A stretch of 64,000 nucleotides of DNA from DASZHJ01 sp963735465 (GTDB lineage Bacteria > Pseudomonadota > Alphaproteobacteria > ATCC43930 > CGMCC-115725), in the NCBI GenBank assembly GCA_963735465.1, contig CAVTLA010000001.1, positions 3,534,001 through 3,598,000 on the forward strand, given 5' to 3'. The stretch's first letter is position 1. Every line of letters begins with the position of its first letter. This document shows, in pieces, positions 43,982 through 53,250 of the stretch. Under the pieces are notes generated by a model. The model was not told the DNA's origin and searched no databases. It saw nothing but the letters and a program-made list of their open reading frames with translations. The translations under genes and the position numbers were made by a program.

Positions 43982-44719
43982 CTAGCGCAGGTAGTCGTGA
44001 ATGACCTTGCCGAGGCCGAGGGTGAGGTCGGCGAGGATGTGGACGGCGGAGACCACCTCGAGCACCGGCAGCTCGGCGACCGGTGCGAGCGCGTGCGGGC
44101 CGAGGGACAGCGCGCCGGGCCCGGTCCAGGCGCCCTTCACCGTCACGTCCTCGAGGTAGTACTCCACCAGCTCGCAGATGCGCGGGCTGCCGTCGACGTG
44201 CGGAATGAGCTTCAGGAGGAAGTTCGGCGCCGCGAGCGACGCTGCGATCGCCGCCAGATCCGCGGCCTTGTGCTTATACCCCATGGTTCCCGTCACCACC
44301 CGCACCGGCCCGTAGTCCATGGTGCCGACGAGGGTGTCGACCTCGACCTTGAGGCAGGGGTTGGCGAGCTTCTTCGGGAAGCCCCAGAGCTCGCGCCCGC
44401 CGGCGATCGGGCCCTCGTCGTTGAGGAACATGCAGTGGGTGTAGCCGCCCTTGCGGCCGCGGAACGAGACCGGGATCACCTGGCCGGTCTCGGTGTAGTC
44501 GCCGAAGCCGGTGGAATTCGGCATCCGGATAAACTCGTACTTCACCAGCGGCGCGTCGATCTCCAGGGGCTCCGGCACCAGGGCTCTGAGCTTCTCCGGG
44601 TCGGTGCGGTAGGTGACGATCATGTATTCGCGATCGACGAAGCGGTAGGGGCCGGGCGGATAGGCCGGATTGGTCAGGGGCATCGCAAAGGCTCGCTCCC
44701 GGACTTCCTGCTCTTTCAT
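43982..44719 (-). CDS. adc: acetoacetate decarboxylase
   Basis: A 245-residue enzyme that converts acetoacetate to acetone and CO2 through a Schiff base. The catalytic lysine region is visible as GGRELWGFPKKLANP, preceded by YEFIRMPNSTGFGDYTETGQ and GGYTHCMFLNDEGP. The length is typical of the family. It sits between bdhA and the patatin gene, all on the same strand, so the three probably form one operon for 3-hydroxybutyrate, acetoacetate and acetone metabolism. Confidence 0.93.
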   Translation of the reverse strand: MKEQEVRERAFAMPLTNPAYPPGPYRFVDREYMIVTYRTDPEKLRALVPEPLEIDAPLVKYEFIRMPNSTGFGDYTETGQVIPVSFRGRKGGYTHCMFLNDEGPIAGGRELWGFPKKLANPCLKVEVDTLVGTMDYGPVRVVTGTMGYKHKAADLAAIAASLAAPNFLLKLIPHVDGSPRICELVEYYLEDVTVKGAWTGPGALSLGPHALAPVAELPVLEVVSAVHILADLTLGLGKVIHDYLR

Positions 44720-44773
44720 GACCTTTGTCCTCCTCGCTGATGGAAACGCAATCGGCGGCTCGGGCCCGGCCTC

Positions 44774-45916
44774 TCAATCGCGGCCGTCCGCCGACAGATC
44801 GAAGATGCCGAGCATCTCGAGATTCCTGGCGTGCTCGAAGATCTCCGGGTGGCGCAGCGTGCGCCGTGCGTCGTGGAGCCCGGCGCGCCAATGCTCGACC
44901 ATGGTCTGGCGCGAGAATTCATAATCCTTGGAATCGCCCTCATAGCTGTGCGCGCGATAGATGAGGTGAACGATGTTGTGGGCGCTGCGGGTGGCGACCG
45001 TGCTCAGGAGCTTCACCTCGGCGGTGTCGCGCAGCTCCTCCGGTATCTTCGCCAGCAGATCCGCCAGCGCGCAGCGCAGCTTCTTCATCTTCCGGAACCA
45101 ATCCGTATTCGCGCGCGTGCGGCTGGAATACTGGATCTCCTTCTGCCGCGTCGATACCTCGGGCAGGTTGCGGGGAAATTCCCCGCGCGCATTCCAGAGA
45201 TCGACCTGGAAGATCAGCGTGTCCTGGTTCGGGCCGTTCTCGATCACCCATTGCAGCGGCGTATTGGAGACGAGACCGCCGTCCCAATAATACTCGCCCT
45301 CGATCTCGATCGCGGGGAAGCCCGGCGGCAGCGCGCCGCTCGCCATCACGTGCTCCGCCCGAATCGTGTCGGTCTCCGTGTCGAAATAGGCGAAATTTCC
45401 GCTGCGCACGTTCACCGCGCCGACGCTGAAGCGCATTTCGCCGGCGTTGATGCGGTCGAAATCGACGTACCGCTCCAGCGTCCCCTTGAGATCCCGCGTG
45501 TCGTAGTAGCTGGTGGCCTCCAGGGAGCCGGCGGGATGCAGCATGGGGGGCGGCATGCGCGGCTTGAAGAAGCCGGGGACGCCGTTGGTGACGACCATGC
45601 CGGCGCTGATCTGGTTCGAGAACCCGCGCGCGGCATCACCGCGGGAAAGCGCGCCGCCGAGGGCGCCGTCCCAGCCGAGGACGCCGGTGGTGGTGATCTG
45701 CTCCCAGAAGCCGCGCAATTGCTCGATGCGCCTCTCCGGCGGATTGCCGGCGATGATCGCCGCGTTGATGGCGCCGATCGAGATGCCGGCAACCCAGGTC
45801 GGCATCACCTCCGCTGCCACCAGCGCCTCATAGACCCCCGCCTGATAAGCGCCCAGCGCACCGCCGCCCTGCAACAGCAGAGCGATCGCCTCGAACGCGG
45901 GTCGTTGTCTCGGCAT
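44774..45916 (-). CDS. patatin-like phospholipase with DUF3734 C-terminal region
   Basis: A 380-residue acyl hydrolase. The oxyanion loop is LLLQGGGALGAYQAGVYEAL, the nucleophile Ser lies in GISIGAINAAI (G-x-S-x-G), and the catalytic Asp in YYWDGGLVSNTPLQW (DGG). The C-terminal quarter contains the DUF3734 segment NIVHLIYRAHSYEGDSKDYE and SRQTMVEHWRAGLHDARRTL. I chose ATG 45916 (MPRQRPAFEAIALLL). In this neighbourhood it may release 3-hydroxybutyrate or fatty acids from polymer or lipid. Confidence 0.9.
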   Translation of the reverse strand: MPRQRPAFEAIALLLQGGGALGAYQAGVYEALVAAEVMPTWVAGISIGAINAAIIAGNPPERRIEQLRGFWEQITTTGVLGWDGALGGALSRGDAARGFSNQISAGMVVTNGVPGFFKPRMPPPMLHPAGSLEATSYYDTRDLKGTLERYVDFDRINAGEMRFSVGAVNVRSGNFAYFDTETDTIRAEHVMASGALPPGFPAIEIEGEYYWDGGLVSNTPLQWVIENGPNQDTLIFQVDLWNARGEFPRNLPEVSTRQKEIQYSSRTRANTDWFRKMKKLRCALADLLAKIPEELRDTAEVKLLSTVATRSAHNIVHLIYRAHSYEGDSKDYEFSRQTMVEHWRAGLHDARRTLRHPEIFEHARNLEMLGIFDLSADGRD

Positions 45917-46174
45917 GAGAGTTTCTCGTGATTTGGATCGGGCTTGCTCGTGGCGTCCCGTATACGCACGCACTGTGGCAACAAGGTGTCGCCCGAGCAA
46001 GTATTTCGCGCGCGCGCCATCAATGCGCAAGCGCAGCCGTCCGGCGGCACGGCAATTTCCACCAACTTCGCGCAATCCGATCAGGTTTGGCGGACGAACG
46101 GCGACGCGCACCGTCTGCGCCAAGCTGCGCGGACGGCACGCGTCCCTAGTCTCCGATGTCGCGGGCGGTCCCGA

Positions 46175-46552
46175 TCAGGCGGGAATTCCGCAATAGGCCT
46201 CGACGCGATAGCCATCGGGATCGATGGCGAAGGCCGCATAATAATTGGGCCCATAATCCGTGCGCGGACCCGGCTTGCCATTGTCTCGCCCGCCCGCCTT
46301 GAGCGCGCCCGCATGGAAACCGTCGACGGCAGCGCGGCTCGGTGCGTCGAAGCAGACGTGCAGGCCGGATTTCTCGTCCGACGGCACCGGCCGGTCCGTA
46401 AGCGCGATCCAGAGCGCAGGCCGTTCCTTGCCATACCCGAGGGAGTCCGCACCCTCGCTCAGAACCTTGTAGCCGAGCGGCGCCAAGGCAGCGTCGTAGA
46501 AGCGCCTGGCCTTGGTGATGTCTCGGACGCCGATGGAAACGTGGTTGATCAT
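46175..46552 (-). CDS. VOC-family (glyoxalase/dioxygenase-fold) protein
   Basis: A 125-residue metal-binding protein of the vicinal oxygen chelate family. It starts MINHVSIGVRDITKARRFYD, with the first metal His in NHVSIGV, His in GLHVCFDA and the C-terminal Glu in DPDGYRVEAYCG, the usual layout of a single-module family member. It is divergent from a CGNR regulator gene. The reaction is unknown; glutathione-linked detoxification is one possibility. Confidence 0.85.
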   Translation of the reverse strand: MINHVSIGVRDITKARRFYDAALAPLGYKVLSEGADSLGYGKERPALWIALTDRPVPSDEKSGLHVCFDAPSRAAVDGFHAGALKAGGRDNGKPGPRTDYGPNYYAAFAIDPDGYRVEAYCGIPA

Positions 46553-46680
46553 CGCGCCTGCCTCCTCTGTCGATCGGCCGGGATCAGGGACGATCCCAAT
46601 GGCCATTTCGGGATAACCATCATGCAGGTTAGATATGCCTCCGATGTCCCGCCCTTGTCAACCCTGTTGGCGGTTAGTAT

Positions 46681-47313
46681 GTGACGGGTATGAATCCCTC
46701 CCCGCCCCGGCGCGCCGGCCCCGAAGTCATTCCGGCTCCGGCGGCGGATCTCTGTCTCGATTTCGCGAATACGCGGATGTGGCGCGGCACCGCCAGCCCG
46801 CAAGAGACGCTGCATGGCCTCGAGGATGTCCTGAGCTGGTGCGCCGAGCGCGGCATCCTGCCGGCGGAGCGCGGGCAGCAATTCGCGAGCCGGCAGAGCG
46901 ACGACGCGATGGCTGTCTTCGCCGAGACTCTGGCGGCGCGGGAGATCGTCTACGGGCTCTTCAGCGCGGTCGCCGGCGGCGGCACGCCGGCGGAGGCGGA
47001 TCTGCAGGCCTTGAGCCGGGTCCTGGCGGAAACGCCCGCGCGCACGGCAGTGGTACCGGCCCAAAGCGGCTATGCCTGGCGCGTGCCGCCGGCGGCGCTC
47101 ACTGCCAGCACGCTCCTGACTCCGATCCTGTGGTCGGCCGGCGATCTTCTGGTCAGCCGGTATCTGGATCGCGTGCGCCAATGCGCGAACCCGCAATGCC
47201 TCTGGCTGTTTCTCGACGACAGCAAGAGCGGCAACCGACGCTGGTGCTCCATGAGCGCCTGCGGCAATCGCGCCAAGGCCCACCGACATTATCTCAGGCG
47301 CAAGCGCGGCTGA
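46681..47313 (+). CDS. CGNR zinc-finger (ABATE-domain) stress regulator
   Basis: A 210-residue protein. The N-terminal ABATE-like domain opens with ADLCLDFANTRMWRG and FAETLAAREIVYGLFSAVA. The C-terminal zinc finger reads RQCANPQCLWLFLDDSKSG then RRWCSMSACGNRAKAHRHY, giving C-x4-C...C-x4-C with the CGNR signature. Such proteins are predicted DNA-binding regulators. The start may be the GTG at 46681 or the ATG at 46690. It is divergent from the VOC gene, which it may control. Confidence 0.88.
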   Translation: MTGMNPSPPRRAGPEVIPAPAADLCLDFANTRMWRGTASPQETLHGLEDVLSWCAERGILPAERGQQFASRQSDDAMAVFAETLAAREIVYGLFSAVAGGGTPAEADLQALSRVLAETPARTAVVPAQSGYAWRVPPAALTASTLLTPILWSAGDLLVSRYLDRVRQCANPQCLWLFLDDSKSGNRRWCSMSACGNRAKAHRHYLRRKRG

Positions 47314-47452
47314 CGCGCCCAGCGGAAAATCGACCGTCGGCGTTAACCATGACGCGGCCAGGGCGCGATATTACCGGGCATTCGCGCCTTAACAATCGCT
47401 CAACTCCCGCCTGCCACATTGCAGCGATCAAAGCTTTCCAACGAGGCGCGTC

Positions 47453-48527
47453 ATGGCACGATCCGGCTTCGCCCTTGTGGCAACTCTCCTGATCTCCGTT
47501 CCGACCCTGGCCTTGGCGGCGCTCCCTGATCGGTCAGCGCTCTCCTACGAGGAGAACGTGACCGTCAATACCGCCTGCGCCGGCGCTCTGAAGCGCGGCG
47601 ACGGCCCCTTCAACGATTGCGTCAGACAGCAGCTCAGCCAACTGGAATCCCATCCGTCGCCCGACCGCTCGACCCTCAGCCCGGAGAAGAATCAGGCGAT
47701 CGAGACCAAGTGCAGCTACTATCGCCGCCTCAGCATCGGCGAGTACAACGATTGCCTGAAGAAGGCGATGGAATCGCCAGCCGAGGCCGCGCAATCCACG
47801 GACGAATCCCTCGACAAGAAGCTGGAGTCCAACTACGGGCAGGTCTTCACGCAAGAGAAGATCCAGGCCGAGCAGGACAAGGCGACGCCGACCCCGGTCG
47901 CCGATACTTCATTGGCGGCCCCGGCGTCCGTGCTGCCGAAGCGTCCGGATCACCTGGGCAAAGACGCGCTCCAAGGCAAGGACTTGTTCAAGCGGGTCAA
48001 GGAGTTCGATCTTCGTCGTTGTGGCCACCCGATCGGTTGCCGACGCGAAGGCGCGCGAATACTCGCAGGGCTCTGCGGTCGCGATTTCCGATCATCTCCT
48101 GCTGACCAATTGCCACGTGGTGAAGGAACGCCCCGTCATCAAGATCGTGCAGGACGGCAAGGCCATCGATGCCAAGCTGGTCGCCGGCAATATGGGCCTC
48201 GACCGCTGCGTCCTGGAGGCGAAGGACGTCACTCTGCATCCGGTCGCCGGCATCCGCCCCTTCAGCGAGCTCGAGGAAGGCGAACGCGTCTTCGCGATCG
48301 GCACGCCGATCGGCCGCGAGCGCACGCTCAGCGAGGGGCTGGTGTCGCAGCTCCAGCACACGCCGGTGGCCAATTTCGTCCAAACCTCGGCGGCGGTCTC
48401 GCCGGGCTCGTCGGGCGGCGGGCTGTTCGACGAGCACGGCAATCTTATCGGCATCACGACCCTGGGGTCATTTGGCCGCGCGCAGAACATCAACTTCGCG
48501 ATCGCCGCCTCGGACTACTGGAACTAA
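47453..48527 (+). pseudogene. secreted trypsin-like serine protease with duplicated N-terminal Cys motif, one apparent frameshift
   Basis: A protein of about 357 residues when repaired. A signal peptide covers residues 1-23. Two 45-residue repeats follow (PDRSALSYEENV...FNDC and PDRSTLSPEKNQ...YNDC), each with two cysteines 14 apart (Cys42/56 and Cys87/101). After a linker, one extra T at 48005-48006 shifts the frame; the protease domain continues as SIFVVVATRSVADAKARE with His in LLLTNCHVV, a likely Asp in NMGLDRCVLEA and Ser in VSPGSSGGGLFDEHGN, ending in FAIAASDYW. It resembles S1C/DegP-like periplasmic proteases without a PDZ domain. Confidence 0.8.
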
Positions 48528-48599
48528 ACTCTCGGCGGCACAAAGCCTCTCGCGCCCCTCGACCAGGGGCGCGAGCCCGGCAGCGGGAGCGCCGGCGTC

Positions 48600-49670
48600 T
48601 CAATAGCCTATCTTGGTATCGACGACGTTGCGCAGCGGCCGCCCCGCCACCATCCGCTTGACGTTGTCGAAGAAGATGTCGAGGCAGCGCGGCACATAGG
48701 CCTCCTCGTCATCGACCGCGCAATGCGGACTCATGATGAGATTGGGCACCGACCACAGGGGCGACGACGCCGGCAGCGGCTCCTCGTCGAAGACATCTAG
48801 CGCCGCTCCCGACAGCTCGCCCTTGCGCAGCTTGTCCGCCAGCGCGACATGGTCGATGACGCCGGCGCGGCCGAGATTGACGATCCCCGCATGGGGCGGC
48901 AGCAGGTCGAGCTCCTTGCGCCCAAGCAGCCCCTTGGTCTCCGCCGTGAGCGGCAGGGTCGACAGCACGAAATCCGCCGTCGGCAGCACCTTCGCGAGAT
49001 CGCGGGTGCGATAGGTCTTGTCGACGGAGGACTGCGGCTTGCCGCCGCGGCTGACGCCGATGACGCGCATGCCGAACTGCTTGGCGAGCCGCGCCACCTC
49101 GGTGCCGATGGCGCCGACCCCAAGCAGCACCAGTGTCTTACCCTTGAGCGGCGTGGTGTGGATCTGCTCCCAGCGCGCCGCCTGCTGATTACCGACGAAC
49201 TGCGGCACGCGGCTGTTGAGCATCAGCACCGCGGTGATGCCGTATTCTCCGCCGCGCGGCCCGTGCACGCCGCTGGCGTTGGTGAGGGTGATGCCGCCGG
49301 GCACCAGGGGCGCCAGCTTCTCGACGCCGGCGCTCATGGACTGGATCCATTTGAGACGGGGCGCCCGCGCCTTCAGGCTGGAGAGGTCGACGGAGCCCGC
49401 AAGAAAAAGGACCTCGGCGTCGGCTATCCCCACATCGAGAGCCGCGGGGCCGTCGCCATAGGTGACATCGAGGTGCCCGAGGATTCCCGGGAAAGCCTTG
49501 GCGCCGATCCGCATCCGCTCTGGTGTCACCAGCTGGGACTCCACGATCGACGAGCCATGCGTCACGTGGACGCGAAGCTTACGCTTCGGAGAGTTCTTCT
49601 TGCCCGCCCTCTCCCGCTTGCTCGTTCCTGCCTTGCCTTTTTTTGCGCCAGCCGCCCGTGCCTTCGCCAT
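48600..49670 (-). CDS. D-isomer-specific 2-hydroxyacid dehydrogenase
   Basis: A 356-residue NAD(P)-dependent dehydrogenase. A lysine-rich N-terminal tail of about 30 residues (KARAAGAKKGKAGTSKRERA) precedes the usual start. The nucleotide-binding motif is VLLGVGAIGTEVARLA, the catalytic Arg lies in NLGRAGVIDHVALADKL, Glu in LDVFDEEPLPASSPLW and His in IMSPHCAVDD. It probably acts on a 2-hydroxy acid such as glyoxylate/hydroxypyruvate. It is convergent with the protease gene and lacks obvious partners. Confidence 0.9.
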   Translation of the reverse strand: MAKARAAGAKKGKAGTSKRERAGKKNSPKRKLRVHVTHGSSIVESQLVTPERMRIGAKAFPGILGHLDVTYGDGPAALDVGIADAEVLFLAGSVDLSSLKARAPRLKWIQSMSAGVEKLAPLVPGGITLTNASGVHGPRGGEYGITAVLMLNSRVPQFVGNQQAARWEQIHTTPLKGKTLVLLGVGAIGTEVARLAKQFGMRVIGVSRGGKPQSSVDKTYRTRDLAKVLPTADFVLSTLPLTAETKGLLGRKELDLLPPHAGIVNLGRAGVIDHVALADKLRKGELSGAALDVFDEEPLPASSPLWSVPNLIMSPHCAVDDEEAYVPRCLDIFFDNVKRMVAGRPLRNVVDTKIGY

Positions 49671-49760
49671 CGTCGTGAGATCCCCCGCCCTGCGAATTTA
49701 ACCGTGCGTTCACATCGCACGATTTATCGGAGCGAGTCGAGAGCGGAGTGGGGCGCCGCG

Positions 49761-50495
49761 TCAGCGGCGCGAGAGCGCGCCGCGGGTTCCGATGGTGGCG
49801 GCGGTGACGCCCGCGGCGATGCCGAGAAACGCGCCGGCGATGATGTCGGACACCCAATGGTGGTCGGCGCCGATGAGGCCGACGACGACCAGGGCGGCGA
49901 CGAGGGCATAGAGCCAGCGATAGGCCGGCCAGGACATCCACAGCACCACGATCACCGAGAAGATCGCGGTGGTGTGGCCGGAGGGAAACGAGGAGAAGGC
50001 GATGCCGCCGTGAAACGGCTCGAAGCCGTAAATCCCGTCGCCGAAGAAGGACGGATTGTTGTTGGTCCACGTCTCGGGCCAGGTCCGGCCGAAGAGGAAC
50101 TTGAGCTGATCCTTGACGGCGAGCGCGCCGACCAGGCCGAGGCTGCAGCGCAGCACCACGCTGGCGACGCGATTGCGCCGGATCCCCGCCGCGCGCCACG
50201 CCGCCATCGCGGCGAGCGAGAGGCAGGCGAGCGGCAGCAGCGGCTGCGGAATGTAGGTGAGCCAGACGAACCAGGGGATGCCGCGCAGATGCTCGTGGGC
50301 GAAGATGGCGACCGGCCGGTCGACCGCGAAGTACGCGACCACCACCAGCACGACGCAGGCGAAGCCGCCGCGCAGCCACAGCGAGCCCGGTTTCGTCGAA
50401 CGCGCGAGGAAGGTCTGGATCTGAACCATCACCGGGATAATATCAGAATCCCGCCGGAGAAAAGCGGAATCCCCGGCGTTAACGACGATTTGCAC
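49761..50495 (-). CDS. PAP2-family membrane phosphatase
   Basis: A 244-residue inner-membrane protein with about six hydrophobic segments. The three phosphatase motifs are KDQLKFLFGRTWPE, SSFPSGHTTAIFS and GADHHWVSDIIAGAFLG. The gene begins with a GTG adjacent to the stop of the MFS gene, and internal starts (for example MVQIQTFLARS, 66 bases on) are also possible. It is likely an undecaprenyl-diphosphate or phosphatidate phosphatase. Confidence 0.88.
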   Translation of the reverse strand: MQIVVNAGDSAFLRRDSDIIPVMVQIQTFLARSTKPGSLWLRGGFACVVLVVVAYFAVDRPVAIFAHEHLRGIPWFVWLTYIPQPLLPLACLSLAAMAAWRAAGIRRNRVASVVLRCSLGLVGALAVKDQLKFLFGRTWPETWTNNNPSFFGDGIYGFEPFHGGIAFSSFPSGHTTAIFSVIVVLWMSWPAYRWLYALVAALVVVGLIGADHHWVSDIIAGAFLGIAAGVTAATIGTRGALSRR

Positions 50496-52025
50496 CTACT
50501 CCATCGCCGCCGCGGCCGCCGCGTCGTTGGGCTTGGCCCGCGCCGGCCGCATGAACAGAAGCAGCGGCAGCGCCGCGAAGCAGACGATCATCATCAGCTT
50601 GAAATTGTCCACGTAGGCGATCATCGCCGCCTGGACATTGACGAGCTGATCCAGCGTCGCGAGACCGCTCAGGGTATCCAACGACCAATAGGAATGGACG
50701 GCGGGCAGCTGCAACATCGGATTGTACGGCGTGATGCCCTGCACGAGTTCGGAATGGTTAATCTGGATATTGCGATCGAGCATCGTCTCCACCACGGAGA
50801 TGCCGATGCTGCCGCCGATGTTGCGCAGCAGGCTGAAGATGCCGCTGCCCTCGGTCCGCAACTCCGCCGGCAGGGTGGCGAAGGCGACCGTGCTGAGGGG
50901 AACGAAGACGAAGCCGAGCCCGGCGCCTTGCGTCAATCCGGCGATGATGACCGGCCAGCGGTCCATCTGCGGCGAGTAGAGCGTCATCTGCCACATCGAC
51001 AGGCCCGTGACGATGAAGCCGATCGACAGGATGATCCGGATGTCGATGCGGCCGATGATTCGGCCGACCACCATCATGAAGATCATGGTGGTAATGCCGC
51101 GCGGCGACATCAGCAGCCCCGTGGTCACCACGGGGTAGTTCAGCATCGTCAGCATCGGCGGCAGCAGCGCCAGGGTCGAGTACATGACCGCGCCGGCAAT
51201 GAACATGAAGATGACGCTGGTGACGAAATTCCGGTCGCGCAGCAGGGCCGGATTGAGGAACGGCTTCTTGGTGGTGGCGCAGTGCACGGCGAACACCCAG
51301 ACACCGATCAGGCCAAGCGCCGCCTCCACTATGATCTCCGTGGAGCCGAACCAGTCCTTCTGCTCGCCGCGGTCGAGCATCATCTGGATCGCGCCGACGG
51401 CGAGGCTGAGGAAGGCGAAGCCGATGAGGTCGAAGGGCTGGCGGCGGTTGGCCGGCGTCTCCGAGACGAAGGCGAGGATGCCGAAGAACGCGAGGATGCC
51501 GACCGGCAGGTTGATGTAGAACACCCAGCGCCAGTTGTAATTGTCGGTGAGCCAGCCACCGAGCGTCGGGCCGAGGATCGGCCCGACCATGATGCCGGCG
51601 CCCCAGATCGCCATCGCCGAGCCGTGCTTCTCACGCGGATTGATGTCGAGGAGCACCGCCTGGGAGAGCGGCACCAACGCCGCGCCGGCGACGCCCTGCA
51701 ACAGTCGGAAGAAGACGATCTGCGCCAGGCTGGTCGCGGCGCCGCACAGCATGGACGCCACGGTGAAGCCGGCGACGGAGATGAGGAAGACGCGCTTGCG
51801 CCCGAACCGCGCCGCGAGCCAGCCGGTAAGCGGCGTCACGATCGCGGCGGCGACGATGTAGGAGGTCAGCACCCACGCGATCTGGTCCTGGGCCGCCGAC
51901 AGGCTGCCCTGCATGTGCGGCAGCGCCACGTTGGCGATCGTAGTGTCGAGCGCCTGCATGACCGTCGCCAGCATGATGCTGACGGTGACGAGGCCGCGAT
52001 GGCGTACCGCGAGGGGATCCGTCAT
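50496..52025 (-). CDS. DHA2-family MFS drug efflux transporter (EmrB/QacA type)
   Basis: A 509-residue protein with fourteen predicted membrane helices. It begins PLAVRHRGLVTVSIMLATVM followed by the family motif ALDTTIANVALPHMQGSLSA; helix 5 carries VGPILGPTLGGWLTDNYNWR, and the loop after helix 2 has AARFGRKRVFLISVAGF. Directly upstream lies the HlyD/EmrA adaptor gene and before it a MarR regulator, the classical emrRAB layout for proton-driven export of toxic compounds. Confidence 0.94.
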   Translation of the reverse strand: MTDPLAVRHRGLVTVSIMLATVMQALDTTIANVALPHMQGSLSAAQDQIAWVLTSYIVAAAIVTPLTGWLAARFGRKRVFLISVAGFTVASMLCGAATSLAQIVFFRLLQGVAGAALVPLSQAVLLDINPREKHGSAMAIWGAGIMVGPILGPTLGGWLTDNYNWRWVFYINLPVGILAFFGILAFVSETPANRRQPFDLIGFAFLSLAVGAIQMMLDRGEQKDWFGSTEIIVEAALGLIGVWVFAVHCATTKKPFLNPALLRDRNFVTSVIFMFIAGAVMYSTLALLPPMLTMLNYPVVTTGLLMSPRGITTMIFMMVVGRIIGRIDIRIILSIGFIVTGLSMWQMTLYSPQMDRWPVIIAGLTQGAGLGFVFVPLSTVAFATLPAELRTEGSGIFSLLRNIGGSIGISVVETMLDRNIQINHSELVQGITPYNPMLQLPAVHSYWSLDTLSGLATLDQLVNVQAAMIAYVDNFKLMMIVCFAALPLLLFMRPARAKPNDAAAAAAME

Positions 52026-52050
52026 GGGATGCGGATACGCACGGGCGGCA

Positions 52051-53178
52051 TCACCGGGCGGTCTTCTCGCCGGCGACCGCGCGCTCGATGAGGGCGAGCG
52101 TCGGGCTCTGGTATTTGGTATCGACCTCGACGTCGGCGCTCATGCCGGTGTGGAGTGGCAGGTCGGGATCGGGATTGTCGATCACCAGCCGCACCGGCAC
52201 GCGCTGCGTCACCTTCACCCAGTTGCCGGTGGCGTTCTGCGCCGGCAGGATCGAGAATTCCGAGCCGGTGCCCGGGCTGAGGCTCTGCACCCGGGCCCGG
52301 AACTCGTGTCCGGGATAGGTGTCGACCGACACCGTCGCGGTATCGCCGGCGCGCATGTGAGTGAGATCGGTCTCCTTGAAATTGGCCTCGATCCAGACCC
52401 GGTTGGAGATCAGCGAGAAGGCGTTGGTGCCGACGCTGAGGTACTGCCCGACCTGAAGGCTGTCGACCTTGGAGACCACGCCGTCCATCGGCGCATAGAC
52501 AGTGGCGTGGGCGAGATCGAGGTTGGCCTGATCCACCTGCGCCTGGGCCTGCAGCACCAGGGGATGCTGATCGGTCGGGATGTCGGGATTGCCGCCGAGG
52601 CTCGCGAGAATGTTGGCGATCTGCTGCTGCATCGCGGAGACCGCCTGCTGCGCCGTCTGCAGATCGTGGCGCGCGGCGTCGAAGGCCGCGGTCGAGACGG
52701 CGTTCGCCGCCACGAGTGCCTTGTTGCGCTCGAACTGCTTCTGCTGATAGGCGACGGTATCCTCCGTGGCCTGGAGATCTGCCTGCTTCTGGCGATAGCT
52801 GGCGCGCAGCGCCTCGATCTGCAGCCGGGTGGCGGCAAGATTCGCGACCGCCTTTTCCAGGGCGTAGCGATAAGGGCGGTCGTCGAGCTTGAACAGGGTC
52901 TGCCCTTTCTTGACCGGCTCATTGTCCTGCACGGCGATCTCGGTAACGCGGCCCGCGACATCCGCGGAGAGGGTGACCTTATCCGCCTTCACATAGGCGT
53001 CGTCGGTGGACACGTAGCGTGCGCCGAAAACATAGAAATACGCGCCGATAGCCACGATCGCGACCGGCACGCTCGCCATCAGCAGCAGGCGGACCGCCCG
53101 CGTCTGCAACAGGCCGCGCCAGGCGGACACATGCCGCCGTCGCCTCGGAATGGGAACGCTATCGTCGCTCGCGGTCAT
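52051..53178 (-). CDS. HlyD/EmrA-family membrane-fusion protein
   Basis: A 375-residue periplasmic adaptor. A single N-terminal membrane anchor (LLLMASVPVAIVAIGAYFYV, about residues 31-50) is followed by the lipoyl half-motif VSTDDAYVKADKVTLSADVA, a long coiled-coil hairpin (about 90-190) and the second half YAPMDGVVSKVDSLQVGQYL. It works with the downstream MFS pump and an outer-membrane factor not present here. Confidence 0.93.
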   Translation of the reverse strand: MTASDDSVPIPRRRRHVSAWRGLLQTRAVRLLLMASVPVAIVAIGAYFYVFGARYVSTDDAYVKADKVTLSADVAGRVTEIAVQDNEPVKKGQTLFKLDDRPYRYALEKAVANLAATRLQIEALRASYRQKQADLQATEDTVAYQQKQFERNKALVAANAVSTAAFDAARHDLQTAQQAVSAMQQQIANILASLGGNPDIPTDQHPLVLQAQAQVDQANLDLAHATVYAPMDGVVSKVDSLQVGQYLSVGTNAFSLISNRVWIEANFKETDLTHMRAGDTATVSVDTYPGHEFRARVQSLSPGTGSEFSILPAQNATGNWVKVTQRVPVRLVIDNPDPDLPLHTGMSADVEVDTKYQSPTLALIERAVAGEKTAR

Positions 53179-53250
53179 GTGCTTGTGCCTTGATTCTGAA
53201 TGTATTCGGTTAAGATCTCGTTGTGGCCGCCCCGGCGTCGCGCCGGCCGG

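Noticed and set aside
48849..52091. Open frame of 1080 codons on the plus strand opposite the dehydrogenase, PAP2 and MFS genes
   Set aside because: It crosses three real genes and an intergenic gap; highly charged, repetitive and without domains.
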